Shown here in pieces: positions 1-8,284 of a stretch of 64,000 bases of DNA (its first letter is position 1; each line of letters begins with the position of its first letter). The notes below the pieces were generated by a model that worked only from the letters and a program-made list of their open reading frames with translations, was not told where the DNA came from and did no database searches. The stretch spans positions 4,464,001 to 4,528,000 of the forward strand of contig NZ_CP011132.1 in NCBI RefSeq assembly GCF_000981805.1. Direction: 5' to 3'. This DNA is from Citrobacter amalonaticus Y19 (GTDB lineage: Bacteria > Pseudomonadota > Gammaproteobacteria > Enterobacterales > Enterobacteriaceae). The position numbers were made by a program, and so were the translations under genes.

Positions 1-1217
1 CCAGCACGCTGGTCAAAATTGGCGCGGGGTTACTGGTCGTTAAGTTGCTGGCGGTGTCTTTCGGTCCGGCGGGCGTCGGGCAGGCGGGAAACTTCCGTCA
101 GATGGTCACCGTACTCGGTGTTCTGGCGGGGGCCGGGATTTTCAACGGCGTCACCAAATACGTTGCGCAGTCCCATGATAATCCGGAACAACTGCGGCGA
201 GTCGTCAGTACGTCCTCGGCTATGGTGCTGGGATTTTCGACGCTGCTGGCGCTGGTCTTTCTGCTCGCGGCGGCACCGATTAGCCAGGGGCTGTTCGGCC
301 ATACTCAGTATCAGGGGCTGGTGCGCTTAGTGGCGCTGGTGCAGATGGGGATAGCCTGGGCCAACCTGCTGCTGGCGTTGATGAAAGGATTTCGTGATGC
401 GGCCGGAAATGCGCTGTCACTGATTGTCGGCAGCCTGGTGGGTGTTGTTGCTTACTATGGCTGTTACCGGTTGGGAGGCTATGAAGGCGCGCTCCTCGGT
501 CTGGCGTTGGTGCCCGCGCTGGTGGTGATCCCTGCGGCGGCCATGCTGATGAAACGCGGGATGATCCCGCTGTGCTATCTGCGACCATCCTGGGACAAGG
601 GGCTGGCGGGGCAACTCAGCAAATTTACGTTGATGGCGCTCATCACCTCCATCACGCTGCCCGTGGCGTATGTGATGATGCGAAACCTGCTGGCGGCGCA
701 CTACAGTTGGGACGACGTCGGGATCTGGCAGGGGGTGAGCAGTATTTCGGATGCTTATCTACAATTTATTACCGCTTCGTTCAGCGTCTACCTGTTGCCG
801 ACGCTGTCGCGCCTCACCGAAAAGCGGGATATCACGCGAGAAGTGGTGAAGTCGCTGAAGTTTGTTCTGCCTGCGGTAGCCGTCGCGAGTTTCACCGTCT
901 GGCTGCTGCGTGATGTTGCTATCTGGTTGCTGTTCTCTGAGAAATTCACCGCCATGCGCGATCTGTTTGCCTGGCAGTTAATCGGAGATGTGTTGAAAGT
1001 CGGGGCGTATGTCTTCGGTTATCTGGTGATCGCCAAAGCATCACTGCGATTTTATATTTTGGCTGAAATCAGCCAGTTCATTTTATTGACGGCATTTGCG
1101 CACTGGCTGATCCCGGCGCACGGCGCGTTGGGTGCGGCACAGGCCTATATGGCCACGTACGTCGTCTATTTCTCTCTGTGTTGTGGCGTATTTTTACTCT
1201 GGCGTAGGCGGGCATGA
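1..1217 (+). CDS. wzxE: Enterobacterial common antigen lipid III flippase WzxE (5' end outside window)
   Basis: This is the polysaccharide flippase that moves undecaprenyl-PP-linked ECA trisaccharide (lipid III) across the inner membrane. The reading frame is open from base 3 and has no start in the window. About 404 residues are visible, and the family is about 416 long, so roughly 12 N-terminal residues are missing. The protein is a chain of hydrophobic segments typical of MOP/Wzx exporters and ends in a basic tail (LLWRRRA). An internal TTG at 45 lies in a membrane helix and is not the real start. The stop overlaps the wecF start by 4 nt (ATGA), which fits translational coupling inside the ECA operon. 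Confidence 0.95.
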   Translation, partial: STLVKIGAGLLVVKLLAVSFGPAGVGQAGNFRQMVTVLGVLAGAGIFNGVTKYVAQSHDNPEQLRRVVSTSSAMVLGFSTLLALVFLLAAAPISQGLFGHTQYQGLVRLVALVQMGIAWANLLLALMKGFRDAAGNALSLIVGSLVGVVAYYGCYRLGGYEGALLGLALVPALVVIPAAAMLMKRGMIPLCYLRPSWDKGLAGQLSKFTLMALITSITLPVAYVMMRNLLAAHYSWDDVGIWQGVSSISDAYLQFITASFSVYLLPTLSRLTEKRDITREVVKSLKFVLPAVAVASFTVWLLRDVAIWLLFSEKFTAMRDLFAWQLIGDVLKVGAYVFGYLVIAKASLRFYILAEISQFILLTAFAHWLIPAHGALGAAQAYMATYVVYFSLCCGVFLLWRRRA

Positions 1218-2293
1218 CTGTACTGATTCACGTACTGGGATCGGATATCCCTCACCATAATCAAACCGTGCTGCGGTTTTTCAACGATACGCTGGCATCA
1301 ACCAGCGAGCATGCTCGTGTCTTTATGGTTGCCGGTCAGGATGGCGGGCTGACGGAAAGCTGCCCGGCGCTGTCCCTTCGTTTCTTCAGCGGTAAAAAAT
1401 CGCTGGCGGAGGCGGTGATTGCGCAAGCCAAAGCGAACAGACAGCAGCGCTTCTTCTTCCACGGTCAGTTTAATACGACGCTGTGGCTGGCATTACTGAG
1501 TGGCGGAATCAAGCCCAGCCAGTTTTACTGGCACATCTGGGGCGCGGATCTGTATGAAGTCTCCAGCGGACTGAAATTCAAACTGTTTTATCCGATTCGT
1601 CGCCTGGCGCAAAGCCGTGTCGGGGGCGTTTTTGCCACCCGGGGCGATCTGAGTTATTTCGCCCAACAGCACCCGCGCGTGCCGGGTGAACTGCTCTATT
1701 TCCCGACGCGAATGGATCCCTCGCTCAACAATATGGTGAACTTCCGCCAACGCAGCGGAAAAATGACCATTCTGGTAGGCAACTCAGGCGATCGCAGTAA
1801 CGAGCATATTGCCGCGCTGCGGGCGGTGCATCAGCAGTTTGGCGACACGGTAAACGTGGTGGTCCCGATGGGTTATCCGGCGAACAACGAGGCGTATATT
1901 GCGCAAGTCCGCCAGGCGGGGCTGAGCTTGTTCAGCGCAGATAACCTGCAGATCCTCAGCGAGAAGCTGGCGTTCGACGACTATCTGGCGCTGCTGCGTC
2001 AGTGCGATCTCGGATACTTTATTTTTGCCCGTCAGCAGGGAATTGGCACCTTGTGCTTGCTGATTCAGGCTGGCGTGCCGTGCGTGCTGAACCGCGAGAA
2101 TCCGTTCTGGCAGGACATGGTGGAACAGCATCTTCCGGTGCTCTTCACAAGCGACGAGCTGAACGAACAGGTGGTGCGCGAGGCGCAGCGCCAACTGGCG
2201 TCCGTGGATAAAAATACCATTACCTTCTTTAGCCCGAACTATTTGCAGCCCTGGCATCACGCATTGCAGGTCGCCGCAGGGGAGGCGCTATGA
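1214..2293 (+). CDS. wecF: TDP-Fuc4NAc:lipid II Fuc4NAc transferase
   Basis: WecF (RffT) adds the third sugar, 4-acetamido-4,6-dideoxygalactose, to ECA lipid II to make lipid III. It is a cytoplasmic or membrane-associated enzyme of glycosyltransferase family GT56. The protein is 359 aa, the family length, and starts MTVLIHVLGSDIPHHN. No signal peptide or membrane helix is apparent. The start overlaps wzxE and the stop overlaps wzyE by 4 nt each, so this is a tightly packed operon. The product is the substrate of the neighbouring WzxE flippase. The call rests on full-length resemblance and on gene order. Confidence 0.95.
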   Translation: MTVLIHVLGSDIPHHNQTVLRFFNDTLASTSEHARVFMVAGQDGGLTESCPALSLRFFSGKKSLAEAVIAQAKANRQQRFFFHGQFNTTLWLALLSGGIKPSQFYWHIWGADLYEVSSGLKFKLFYPIRRLAQSRVGGVFATRGDLSYFAQQHPRVPGELLYFPTRMDPSLNNMVNFRQRSGKMTILVGNSGDRSNEHIAALRAVHQQFGDTVNVVVPMGYPANNEAYIAQVRQAGLSLFSADNLQILSEKLAFDDYLALLRQCDLGYFIFARQQGIGTLCLLIQAGVPCVLNRENPFWQDMVEQHLPVLFTSDELNEQVVREAQRQLASVDKNTITFFSPNYLQPWHHALQVAAGEAL

Positions 2294-3642
2294 GCCTGAT
2301 GCAGTTCAGCGGCCTGTTTGTCGTCTGGCTCCTCTCCACGTTGTTTATTGCTACGCTGACCTGGTTTGAATTCCGCCGCGTGCGCTTCAACTTCAACGTG
2401 TTTTTCTCGCTGCTGTTTTTGCTGACCTTCTTTTTTGGCTTTCCGCTGACCAGCGTGCTGGCGTTCCGCTTTGACGTCGCCGTCGCGCCGCCGGAAATCC
2501 TGCTACAGGCGCTGCTTTCCGCCGCCTGTTTCTACGCGATTTACTATGTGACCTATAAGACCCGCTTACGCAAACGGGTTGCGGATGCGCCGCGCAAACC
2601 GCTGTTCACCATGAACCGGGTGGAAACCCATCTCACCTGGGTGATGCTGATGGGGATTGCGCTCATCAGCGTGGGCATCTTCTTCATGCACAACGGTTTC
2701 TTGCTGTTCCGCCTGCAGTCGTACAGCCAGATTTTCTCCAGTGAAGTCTCCGGGGTGGCGCTAAAGCGCTTCTTTTACTTTTTTATCCCGGCGATGCTGG
2801 TGGTCTATTTCCTGCGCCAGGACAGCAAAGCGTGGCTGTTCTTCCTGGTCAGCACCGTCGCATTTGGCCTGCTGACGTATATGATCGTCGGCGGTACCCG
2901 CGCCAATATCATCATTGCCTTCGCCATTTTCCTGTTCATTGGCATCATTCGCGGCTGGATCTCGCTGTGGATGCTGGCGGCGGCGGGCGTGCTGGGGATT
3001 GTCGGTATGTTCTGGCTGGCGCTGAAGCGCTACGGGCTGAACGTCAGCGGCGACGAAGCGTTCTACACGTTCCTCTATCTCACCCGCGACACGTTTTCTC
3101 CGTGGGAGAACCTGGCGCTGCTGCTGCAAAACTACGACAAGATCGAATTCCAGGGACTGGCGCCGATTGCCCGAGATTTCTACGTCTTTATTCCCTCCTG
3201 GCTGTGGCCAGGGCGACCGAGTATGGTGCTGAATACCGCGAACTATTTTACGTGGGAAGTGCTGAACAACCATTCCGGTCTGGCGATCTCGCCGACGCTG
3301 ATTGGGTCGCTGGTAGTGATGGGCGGGGCGTTGTTTATCCCGCTGGGCGCAGTTGTGGTGGGGTTGATTATCAAATGGTTCGACTGGCTGTATGAGCTGG
3401 GTAATCGTGAGACCAACCGCTACAAGGCCGCGATTTTGCATAGTTTCTGCTTTGGCGCGATTTTTAATATGATCGTGCTGGCGCGAGAAGGACTGGACTC
3501 GTTTGTCTCGCGTGTTGTTTTTTTCCTGGTGGTTTTTGGTGCCTGTTTGCTGGTGGCAAAACTTCTGTTCTGGCTGTTTGACCAGGCTGGACTGATCCAT
3601 AAACGTTTGCGAGCCCTGCCAGACAAACGGGTTGAAGGATAG
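2290..3642 (+). CDS. wzyE: Enterobacterial common antigen polymerase WzyE
   Basis: WzyE polymerises ECA trisaccharide repeats on the periplasmic face of the inner membrane, working with WzxE and the chain-length regulator WzzE. The protein is 450 aa, as in E. coli. It is almost entirely hydrophobic with about 11 predicted membrane helices and a larger polar loop around residues 245-320 (YGLNVSGDEAFYTF onward), typical of Wzy polymerases. It starts at an ATG overlapping the wecF stop. wecG follows after 2 nt. Confidence 0.95.
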   Translation: MSLMQFSGLFVVWLLSTLFIATLTWFEFRRVRFNFNVFFSLLFLLTFFFGFPLTSVLAFRFDVAVAPPEILLQALLSAACFYAIYYVTYKTRLRKRVADAPRKPLFTMNRVETHLTWVMLMGIALISVGIFFMHNGFLLFRLQSYSQIFSSEVSGVALKRFFYFFIPAMLVVYFLRQDSKAWLFFLVSTVAFGLLTYMIVGGTRANIIIAFAIFLFIGIIRGWISLWMLAAAGVLGIVGMFWLALKRYGLNVSGDEAFYTFLYLTRDTFSPWENLALLLQNYDKIEFQGLAPIARDFYVFIPSWLWPGRPSMVLNTANYFTWEVLNNHSGLAISPTLIGSLVVMGGALFIPLGAVVVGLIIKWFDWLYELGNRETNRYKAAILHSFCFGAIFNMIVLAREGLDSFVSRVVFFLVVFGACLLVAKLLFWLFDQAGLIHKRLRALPDKRVEG

Positions 3643-3644
3643 CA

Positions 3645-4385
3645 ATGACTGATAATACAACTGCACCGATTTACGATCTGCGCGGGCTCCAGTTGATTGG
3701 CTGGCGAGATATGCACCATGCGCTTGATTATCTCTACGCTGGCGGCCAGCTTAAGCAAGGTACGCTGGTGGCGATTAACGCAGAAAAGGTACTGACGGCG
3801 GAAGATAATCCGGAAGTCCGCACCCTGATTGAGGCGGCAGAGTATAAATATGCCGACGGGATCAGCGTTGTGCGTTCGGTACGCAAAAAATTTCCGGATG
3901 CCCAGGTTTCTCGCGTGGCGGGTGCCGATCTCTGGGAAGCGTTGATGGCCCGTGCGGGCGAGGAAGGCACGCCGGTATTCCTGGTTGGCGGAAAACCAGA
4001 CGTGCTGGTGCAAACACAAGCGAAACTGCGCGCCCAGTGGAATGTGAACATTGTGGGTAGCCAGGACGGCTATTTTACGCCGGAGCAGCGTCCTGCGCTG
4101 TTTGAGCAGATCCATACCAGCGGGGCGAAAATCGTTACCGTGGCGATGGGATCGCCGAAACAGGAAATCTTTATGCGCGATTGCCGACAGGTACATCCGC
4201 ATGCGCTTTATATGGGTGTCGGCGGCACCTATGATGTCTTCACCGGCCACGTAAAACGCGCGCCGAAAGTGTGGCAGAACCTGGGGCTGGAGTGGCTGTA
4301 CCGCCTGCTGTCGCAGCCAAGCCGCATTACTCGTCAGCTCCGTTTACTGCGTTACCTGCGCTGGCACTACAGCGGAAATATCTGA
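3645..4385 (+). CDS. wecG: UDP-ManNAcA transferase WecG (lipid II synthesis)
   Basis: WecG (RffM) transfers N-acetyl-D-mannosaminuronate from its UDP donor to lipid I (undecaprenyl-PP-GlcNAc), giving ECA lipid II. At 246 aa it has family length and belongs to the WecG/TagA/CpsF glycosyltransferases (GT26). The C-terminal part carries typical blocks: GSPKQEIFMRD near residue 170 and GGTYDVFTGHVKRAPKVW near 193, then a basic tail likely to sit on the membrane. It is the last ECA gene here. A hairpin follows at 4403-4440. Confidence 0.95.
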   Translation: MTDNTTAPIYDLRGLQLIGWRDMHHALDYLYAGGQLKQGTLVAINAEKVLTAEDNPEVRTLIEAAEYKYADGISVVRSVRKKFPDAQVSRVAGADLWEALMARAGEEGTPVFLVGGKPDVLVQTQAKLRAQWNVNIVGSQDGYFTPEQRPALFEQIHTSGAKIVTVAMGSPKQEIFMRDCRQVHPHALYMGVGGTYDVFTGHVKRAPKVWQNLGLEWLYRLLSQPSRITRQLRLLRYLRWHYSGNI

Positions 4386-4402
4386 AACCTCTTCCTCATG
4401 CC

Positions 4403-4449
4403 GGTAGCGCATTCTGCTCCATGCGCTACCTCACTGCCGCATTTTTGCT
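4403..4449 (+). terminator. Hairpin after the ECA operon, possible terminator
   Basis: GGTAGCGCA (4403-4411) is perfectly complementary to TGCGCTACC (4432-4440). The loop is 20 nt and a short T-run follows a few bases later (4442-4446). It could end transcription after wecG. The loop is long and the T-run is not directly adjacent, so the call is moderate. Confidence 0.45.
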
Positions 4450-4588
4450 CCGTTATTACATAAAATATGCATTTTTTTAATGCTTCGTTTGCCATTTTGC
4501 CAAATTTGCGAAAACATGCGCCCCCAGCGATGTACCCATAACAATAACCGGTAATGCCGGAAAGCAAGCAAACACGACAAGAGGATTT

Positions 4589-5974
4589 ATGGCAGAGAAA
4601 AAACCTGAGCTACAGCGTGGGCTGGAGGCTCGTCATATCGAATTGATTGCCCTTGGGGGCACCATTGGCGTCGGTCTGTTTATGGGGGCGGCAAGCACCC
4701 TGAAATGGGCGGGACCATCGGTGTTGCTGGCGTATATCGTCGCTGGCCTGTTCGTCTTTTTCATTATGCGCTCAATGGGCGAGATGCTGTTCCTGGAGCC
4801 CGTTGCCGGCTCGTTCGCCGTTTATGCTCACCGCTACATGAGCCCGTTCTTCGGTTATCTCACCGCGTGGTCATACTGGTTTATGTGGATGGCGGTCGGT
4901 ATCTCGGAAATCACCGCGATCGGCGTCTATGTTCAGTTCTGGTTCCCGGATATGGCGCAATGGATACCGGCGCTGATTGCTGTCGGACTGGTGGCGCTGG
5001 CAAATCTGGCGGCCGTTCGTCTGTATGGCGAAATTGAGTTCTGGTTTGCGATGATTAAAGTCACCACCATCATCGTGATGATTGTGGTGGGGCTGGGTGT
5101 GATTTTCTTTGGCCTGGGCAACGGCGGTCAGCCGATTGGTTTTGGCAACCTGACTGAGCACGGCGGCTTCTTTGCCGGTGGCTGGAAAGGCTTCCTCACC
5201 GCATTGTGTATTGTGGTCGCCTCTTATCAGGGTGTGGAGCTGATCGGGATTACGGCGGGTGAAGCCAAGAACCCGCAGGTTACGCTGCGTAGCGCGGTTG
5301 GCAAGGTGTTGTGGCGTATTCTGATCTTCTATGTGGGCGCGATTTTCGTGATCGTCACTATCTTCCCGTGGAACGAAATTGGCAGCAACGGCAGTCCGTT
5401 CGTCCTGACGTTTGCCAAAATTGGGATCACCACCGCAGCGGCGATTATCAACTTTGTGGTGCTGACCGCTGCGCTGTCTGGCTGTAACAGCGGAATGTAC
5501 AGCTGTGGGCGTATGCTCTACGCGCTGGCGAAGAACCGTCAACTGCCGGCGGCGATGGCGAAAGTCTCCCGTCATGGCGTTCCGGTGGCGGGTGTGGCGC
5601 TGTCGATTCTGATCCTGCTGGTCGGTTCGTGCCTGAACTACATCATTCCTAATCCGCAGCGCGTTTTCGTCTATGTTTATAGTGCAAGTGTGCTGCCGGG
5701 GATGGTGCCGTGGTTTGTGATCCTGATTAGCCAGTTGCGTTTTCGTCGGGCGCATAAAGCGGCGATGGCCAGCCATCCGTTCCGATCAATTTTGTTCCCG
5801 TGGGCAAACTATTTGACGATGGCCTTCCTGGTTTGCGTACTGATCGGCATGTACTTTAATGAAGATACCCGTATGTCACTGTTTGTCGGTATCATCTTCC
5901 TGTGCGCCGTGACGCTCGTTTACAAGGTTTTTGGCCTCAACCGTCAGGGTATTGCCCAGAAAACGGGGGAATAA
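4589..5974 (+). CDS. yifK: APC-family amino-acid permease YifK (threonine/serine transporter, ThrP)
   Basis: This is an inner-membrane proton-coupled amino-acid transporter of the APC superfamily, amino-acid transporter group. The E. coli protein has been linked to threonine and serine uptake. The protein is 461 aa, with a polar N-terminus (MAEKKPELQRGLEARHIELI) and about 12 membrane helices. It carries the family motif GGTIGVGLFMGAAS near residues 22-35. The start has a clear Shine-Dalgarno site (agagg, 6-7 nt upstream). In E. coli the mRNA is a reported target of the sRNA GcvB; that is family knowledge and was not checked here. A tRNA operon promoter follows at 6027. Confidence 0.93.
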   Translation: MAEKKPELQRGLEARHIELIALGGTIGVGLFMGAASTLKWAGPSVLLAYIVAGLFVFFIMRSMGEMLFLEPVAGSFAVYAHRYMSPFFGYLTAWSYWFMWMAVGISEITAIGVYVQFWFPDMAQWIPALIAVGLVALANLAAVRLYGEIEFWFAMIKVTTIIVMIVVGLGVIFFGLGNGGQPIGFGNLTEHGGFFAGGWKGFLTALCIVVASYQGVELIGITAGEAKNPQVTLRSAVGKVLWRILIFYVGAIFVIVTIFPWNEIGSNGSPFVLTFAKIGITTAAAIINFVVLTAALSGCNSGMYSCGRMLYALAKNRQLPAAMAKVSRHGVPVAGVALSILILLVGSCLNYIIPNPQRVFVYVYSASVLPGMVPWFVILISQLRFRRAHKAAMASHPFRSILFPWANYLTMAFLVCVLIGMYFNEDTRMSLFVGIIFLCAVTLVYKVFGLNRQGIAQKTGE

Positions 5975-6026
5975 GCGACAAAACGCGCAAAGCGTAACCA
6001 AACGCGCATTTTATTTAAAAAGGCAC

Positions 6027-6055
6027 TAGACAGCGGGGTGTGAAGTCCGTATTAT
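6027..6055 (+). promoter_or_regulatory. Promoter of the argX-hisR-leuT-proM tRNA operon
   Basis: A -35 box TAGACA (6027-6032) is followed by exactly 17 bp and a -10 box TATTAT (6050-6055). The following bases (CCACCCCCGC) are a GC-rich discriminator, the hallmark of stable-RNA promoters under ppGpp (stringent) control. The sequence upstream (tttatttaaaaa) is AT-rich and may act as an UP element. Confidence 0.85.
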
Positions 6056-6076
6056 CCACCCCCGCAACGGCGCTAA

Positions 6077-6153
<77 letters not shown>

Positions 6154-6208
6154 TTCACCCGGTGCTGGAGCTGCGGTGGTTTCGATACCGCGTAAAAAGA
6201 TTTGTAGT

Positions 6209-6285
6209 GGTGGCTATAGCTCAGTTGGTAGAGCCCTGGATTGTGATTCCAGTTGTCGTGGGTTCGAATCCCATTAGCCACCCCA
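6209..6285 (+). tRNA. hisR: tRNA-His (anticodon GTG)
   Basis: This is a 77-nt cloverleaf that includes the histidine-specific extra G at position -1 (6209). The acceptor arm is GTGGCTA/TAGCCAC and the anticodon is GTG in loop UUGUGAU. The discriminator is C, followed by encoded CCA. Confidence 0.98.
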
Positions 6286-6304
6286 TTATTAAAAGTTGTG
6301 AAAT

Positions 6305-6391
6305 GCGAAGGTGGCGGAATTGGTAGACGCGCTAGCTTCAGGTGTTAGTGTCCTTACGGACGTGGGGGTTCAAGTCCCCCCCCTCGCACCA
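6305..6391 (+). tRNA. leuT: tRNA-Leu (anticodon CAG)
   Basis: This 87-nt class II tRNA has a long variable arm (tgtccttacggacg). The anticodon is CAG in the loop of gctagcttcaggtgttagt. The acceptor is GCGAAGG against CCCTCGC, with one A-C mismatch that I recall also in E. coli leuT. CCA is encoded. Confidence 0.97.
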
Positions 6392-6432
6392 CGACTTAAA
6401 GAGTTGAACTAAAAATTCAAAAAGCAGTACAT

Positions 6433-6509
6433 CGGCGAGTAGCGCAGCTTGGTAGCGCAACTGGTTTGGGACCAGTGGGTCGGAGGTTCGAATCCTCTCT
6501 CGCCGACCA
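6433..6509 (+). tRNA. proM: tRNA-Pro (anticodon TGG)
   Basis: This is a 77-nt cloverleaf starting CGGCGAG and closing with CTCGCCG, then A and CCA. The anticodon is TGG in the loop UUUGGGA. It is the last gene of the tRNA operon, 7 nt before its terminator hairpin. Confidence 0.98.
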
Positions 6510-6515
6510 ATTTTG

Positions 6516-6542
6516 AACCCCGCTTTGGCGGGGTTTTTCTTT
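6516..6542 (+). terminator. Rho-independent terminator of the tRNA operon
   Basis: AACCCCGC (6516-6523) pairs with GCGGGGTT across a short TTTG loop and is followed at once by a T-rich tail (tttttcttttt). Confidence 0.95.
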
Positions 6543-6607
6543 TTCTGCATCACTCTCTTTCTTCTTCTTTTCTGCTGTTGCTTTCCTGAGACAACCCTGT
6601 TTGCCAT

Positions 6608-6688
6608 TGTCGCCATTTGGTGACGATTAACATGCTGATATTTCAGCACTTTCGTGTATCGGATGAGATCTGTCTCTGCTGAGCGACA
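6608..6688 (+). promoter_or_regulatory. Two GlrR-type activator sites upstream of glmZ
   Basis: Two sites match TGTC-N10-GACA, the GlrR (YfhA) consensus as I know it: 6608-6625 (TGTC, 10 nt, GACG; one mismatch) and 6671-6688 (TGTC, 10 nt, GACA; exact). They lie about 130-210 bp upstream of the glmZ start, the usual place for a sigma54 enhancer. The rest of the 6543-6819 interval holds no credible gene. E. coli carries aslB and aslA here, and they are missing. Confidence 0.7.
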
Positions 6689-6792
6689 ATTCATTGCGTG
6701 CCCAGCAGATAGAAAGAGGGAAAGCTGCCGACAACCCGCGCCAACACAGGGATCGTGAATTGTCTTAATCCCTATTTTTAGCGGTGCAATCC

Positions 6793-6808
6793 TGGCATGC
6801 AATGTGCA
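6793..6808 (+). promoter_or_regulatory. Sigma54 (-24/-12) promoter of glmZ
   Basis: TGGCATGCAATGTGCA has GG at 6794-6795 and GC at 6806-6807 with exactly 10 nt between, the invariant spacing of RpoN promoters. The GC lies about 13 nt before the glmZ 5' end at 6820. In Enterobacteriaceae glmZ is known to be driven by sigma54 with GlrR, or by overlapping sigma70/sigma54 promoters. Confidence 0.8.
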
Positions 6809-6819
6809 ATAATAGACGG

Positions 6820-7025
6820 GTAGATGCTCATTCCATCTCTTATGCTCGCCATAGTGCCTCATAAACTCAGGAATGATGCAGAGCCGTTTACGGTGCTTAT
6901 CGTCCAAAGACAGATGTCGCTTCGGCCTCATCAAACACCATGGACATAACGTTGAGTGAAGCACCCATTTATGTTGTCATACAGACCTGTTTGACGCCTG
7001 CTCCAAAAGAGCAGGCGTTTTTTTA
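6820..7025 (+). ncRNA. glmZ: Small regulatory RNA GlmZ
   Basis: GlmZ is an Hfq-binding sRNA that base-pairs with the glmS mRNA and activates synthesis of glucosamine-6-phosphate synthase. It is controlled by the adaptor RapZ, the decoy GlmY and RNase E cleavage. The sequence from GTAGATGCTCATTCCATC to the terminator resembles E. coli glmZ along its full ~205 nt, and lies just before hemY as in E. coli. The 3' hairpin ACGCCTGCTC (6994-7003) / GAGCAGGCGT (7009-7018) is followed by seven Ts and is the intrinsic terminator. The exact 3' end is estimated. Confidence 0.92.
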
Positions 7026-7044
7026 TTTCTGCGGTGGGGATATT

Positions 7045-7075
7045 TGTAGGCCCGGTAAGCGTCGCGCCACCGGGC
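7045..7075. repeat. REP palindrome between glmZ and hemY
   Basis: GCCCGGT and ACCGGGC form the arms around a GTCGCGCC-type loop, preceded by TGTAG. This is a standard enterobacterial REP unit, sitting just after the hemY stop in the 3' region of hemCDXY. Confidence 0.8.
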
Positions 7076-7084
7076 GTTAGGGCG

Positions 7085-8284
7085 TTACTGCGGGGGTGTG
7101 TTCTGTAACGTCAGCATCAGACCGTCACGGCGCATGGTGGCCGCTTCTTCCGGCTGATGCAGGCGATCGAGCGCGTCGGCAAGCCAGGCGTAATCGTACG
7201 CGTCCGGACGTTGCTTGAGCGCCGCGCGGAAGGCGACGGTCGCTTCCTGCCATTCGCCGTGCTTCATCAGCGACTGACCCAGCGTGCTCCATAGCAACGG
7301 ACGATCGCCGACGGTCTTGATCTGCTGGCGCAGCACTTTCTCCAGTTGTTCCGGGTTATTGGTTTTCAGACGCGGAATGGGCAGCACCAGGCGATCGTCA
7401 TATTGACGCTTCAGGCCGTCGATAATAATCTGCTGCGCCATGTCGTGATCGTCGCATTCAATCAGATGCTCAGCCATTGCCACCTGCAGGGCGACCTGAT
7501 GGCGGGTTTTACGGCTCTGGTTTTTCCACCATTCGCGTAGACCATCACTGCCCTGATCGGCACGTGCCTGATCCATCAAACCAATCCACGACTGCTGTTC
7601 AAGCATTGCACGATGCTCTTCATCACCGACGTTCGCTTTCGCCATTGACGGGATGATATCAAGCAGCGAACTCCAGGCGCCGGTGCGGATGTAGGCCTGT
7701 TCCGCCAGGCGTAATACTTCCGGATGACGCGGCGTCACCTCCAGCAGTTTATCCACGCCGTGGCGCGCGGCATGGTTCTCGTTGCGCGCCAGTTGCAGGC
7801 GGACACGCGCAATCTCAACCGGGATTGTGTCGTTGCCCGCGAGTTCTGCCGCGCGTTCCAGATGCTGGTTCGCGCGCGCTTCGTCACCGCGCTGTTGCGC
7901 TGCTTCTGCGGCGAGCAGGTAGTTCACCACCGGCTGTTCAGCATGATCGGCATTTTTCGCCATCAGCTTCTCAACCTGCTGATAATCACCTTCCGCCAGT
8001 TTCAACAGCGCCTGTTCAGTCTGTTTGCGGGCGCGACGACGTTTGCGGCCAACAAACCAGCCGCGCGTATGTGCGCCGGTACGGAAGATGCGGCGTAGCA
8101 GCCACTCAATGGCAAACAGGACGACCATCGCCAGGATCAGGATGATGACCAGTCCTGTTACGCTGGTTTCAATGTTGTACGTGTCGGTCTGGATCAGGAC
8201 GTAACCCTGATGACCGGCAATCATTGGGCCTATCACGATACCCGCGATCAGCAGCACAAAGAGCAATAATACTTTTAGCATCAT
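7085..8284 (-). CDS. hemY: HemY, membrane-anchored TPR protein of the hem operon
   Basis: HemY is an inner-membrane protein tied by its operon to late haem synthesis; its biochemical role is not settled. It has 399 aa: two membrane helices at the N-terminus (about residues 3-25 and 40-62), then a basic stretch (RKRRRARKQ) and a helical region with TPR-like repeats to the C-terminus. The name should not be read as protoporphyrinogen oxidase, which is hemG at 53347 here. The start codon shares one base with the hemX stop. A second ATG follows at once (8281), so the start is uncertain by one codon. AAGGAG lies 4 nt upstream of the first ATG. Confidence 0.93.
   Translation of the reverse strand: MMLKVLLLFVLLIAGIVIGPMIAGHQGYVLIQTDTYNIETSVTGLVIILILAMVVLFAIEWLLRRIFRTGAHTRGWFVGRKRRRARKQTEQALLKLAEGDYQQVEKLMAKNADHAEQPVVNYLLAAEAAQQRGDEARANQHLERAAELAGNDTIPVEIARVRLQLARNENHAARHGVDKLLEVTPRHPEVLRLAEQAYIRTGAWSSLLDIIPSMAKANVGDEEHRAMLEQQSWIGLMDQARADQGSDGLREWWKNQSRKTRHQVALQVAMAEHLIECDDHDMAQQIIIDGLKRQYDDRLVLPIPRLKTNNPEQLEKVLRQQIKTVGDRPLLWSTLGQSLMKHGEWQEATVAFRAALKQRPDAYDYAWLADALDRLHQPEEAATMRRDGLMLTLQNTPPQ

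Noticed and set aside
2761..4250. Long minus-strand ORFs (301 and 276 aa) under wzyE and wecG
   Set aside because: They are shadows of the real frames: highly basic, Gln/His/Arg rich, with no recognisable domain.
6338..6964. 208-aa minus-strand ORF across leuT, proM and glmZ, ending in a RERIRTSDPLVPNQLRYQ-like stretch
   Set aside because: That stretch is antisense to tRNA genes and is a well-known false protein in annotation; the rest is antisense to glmZ. No ribosome site or family match.
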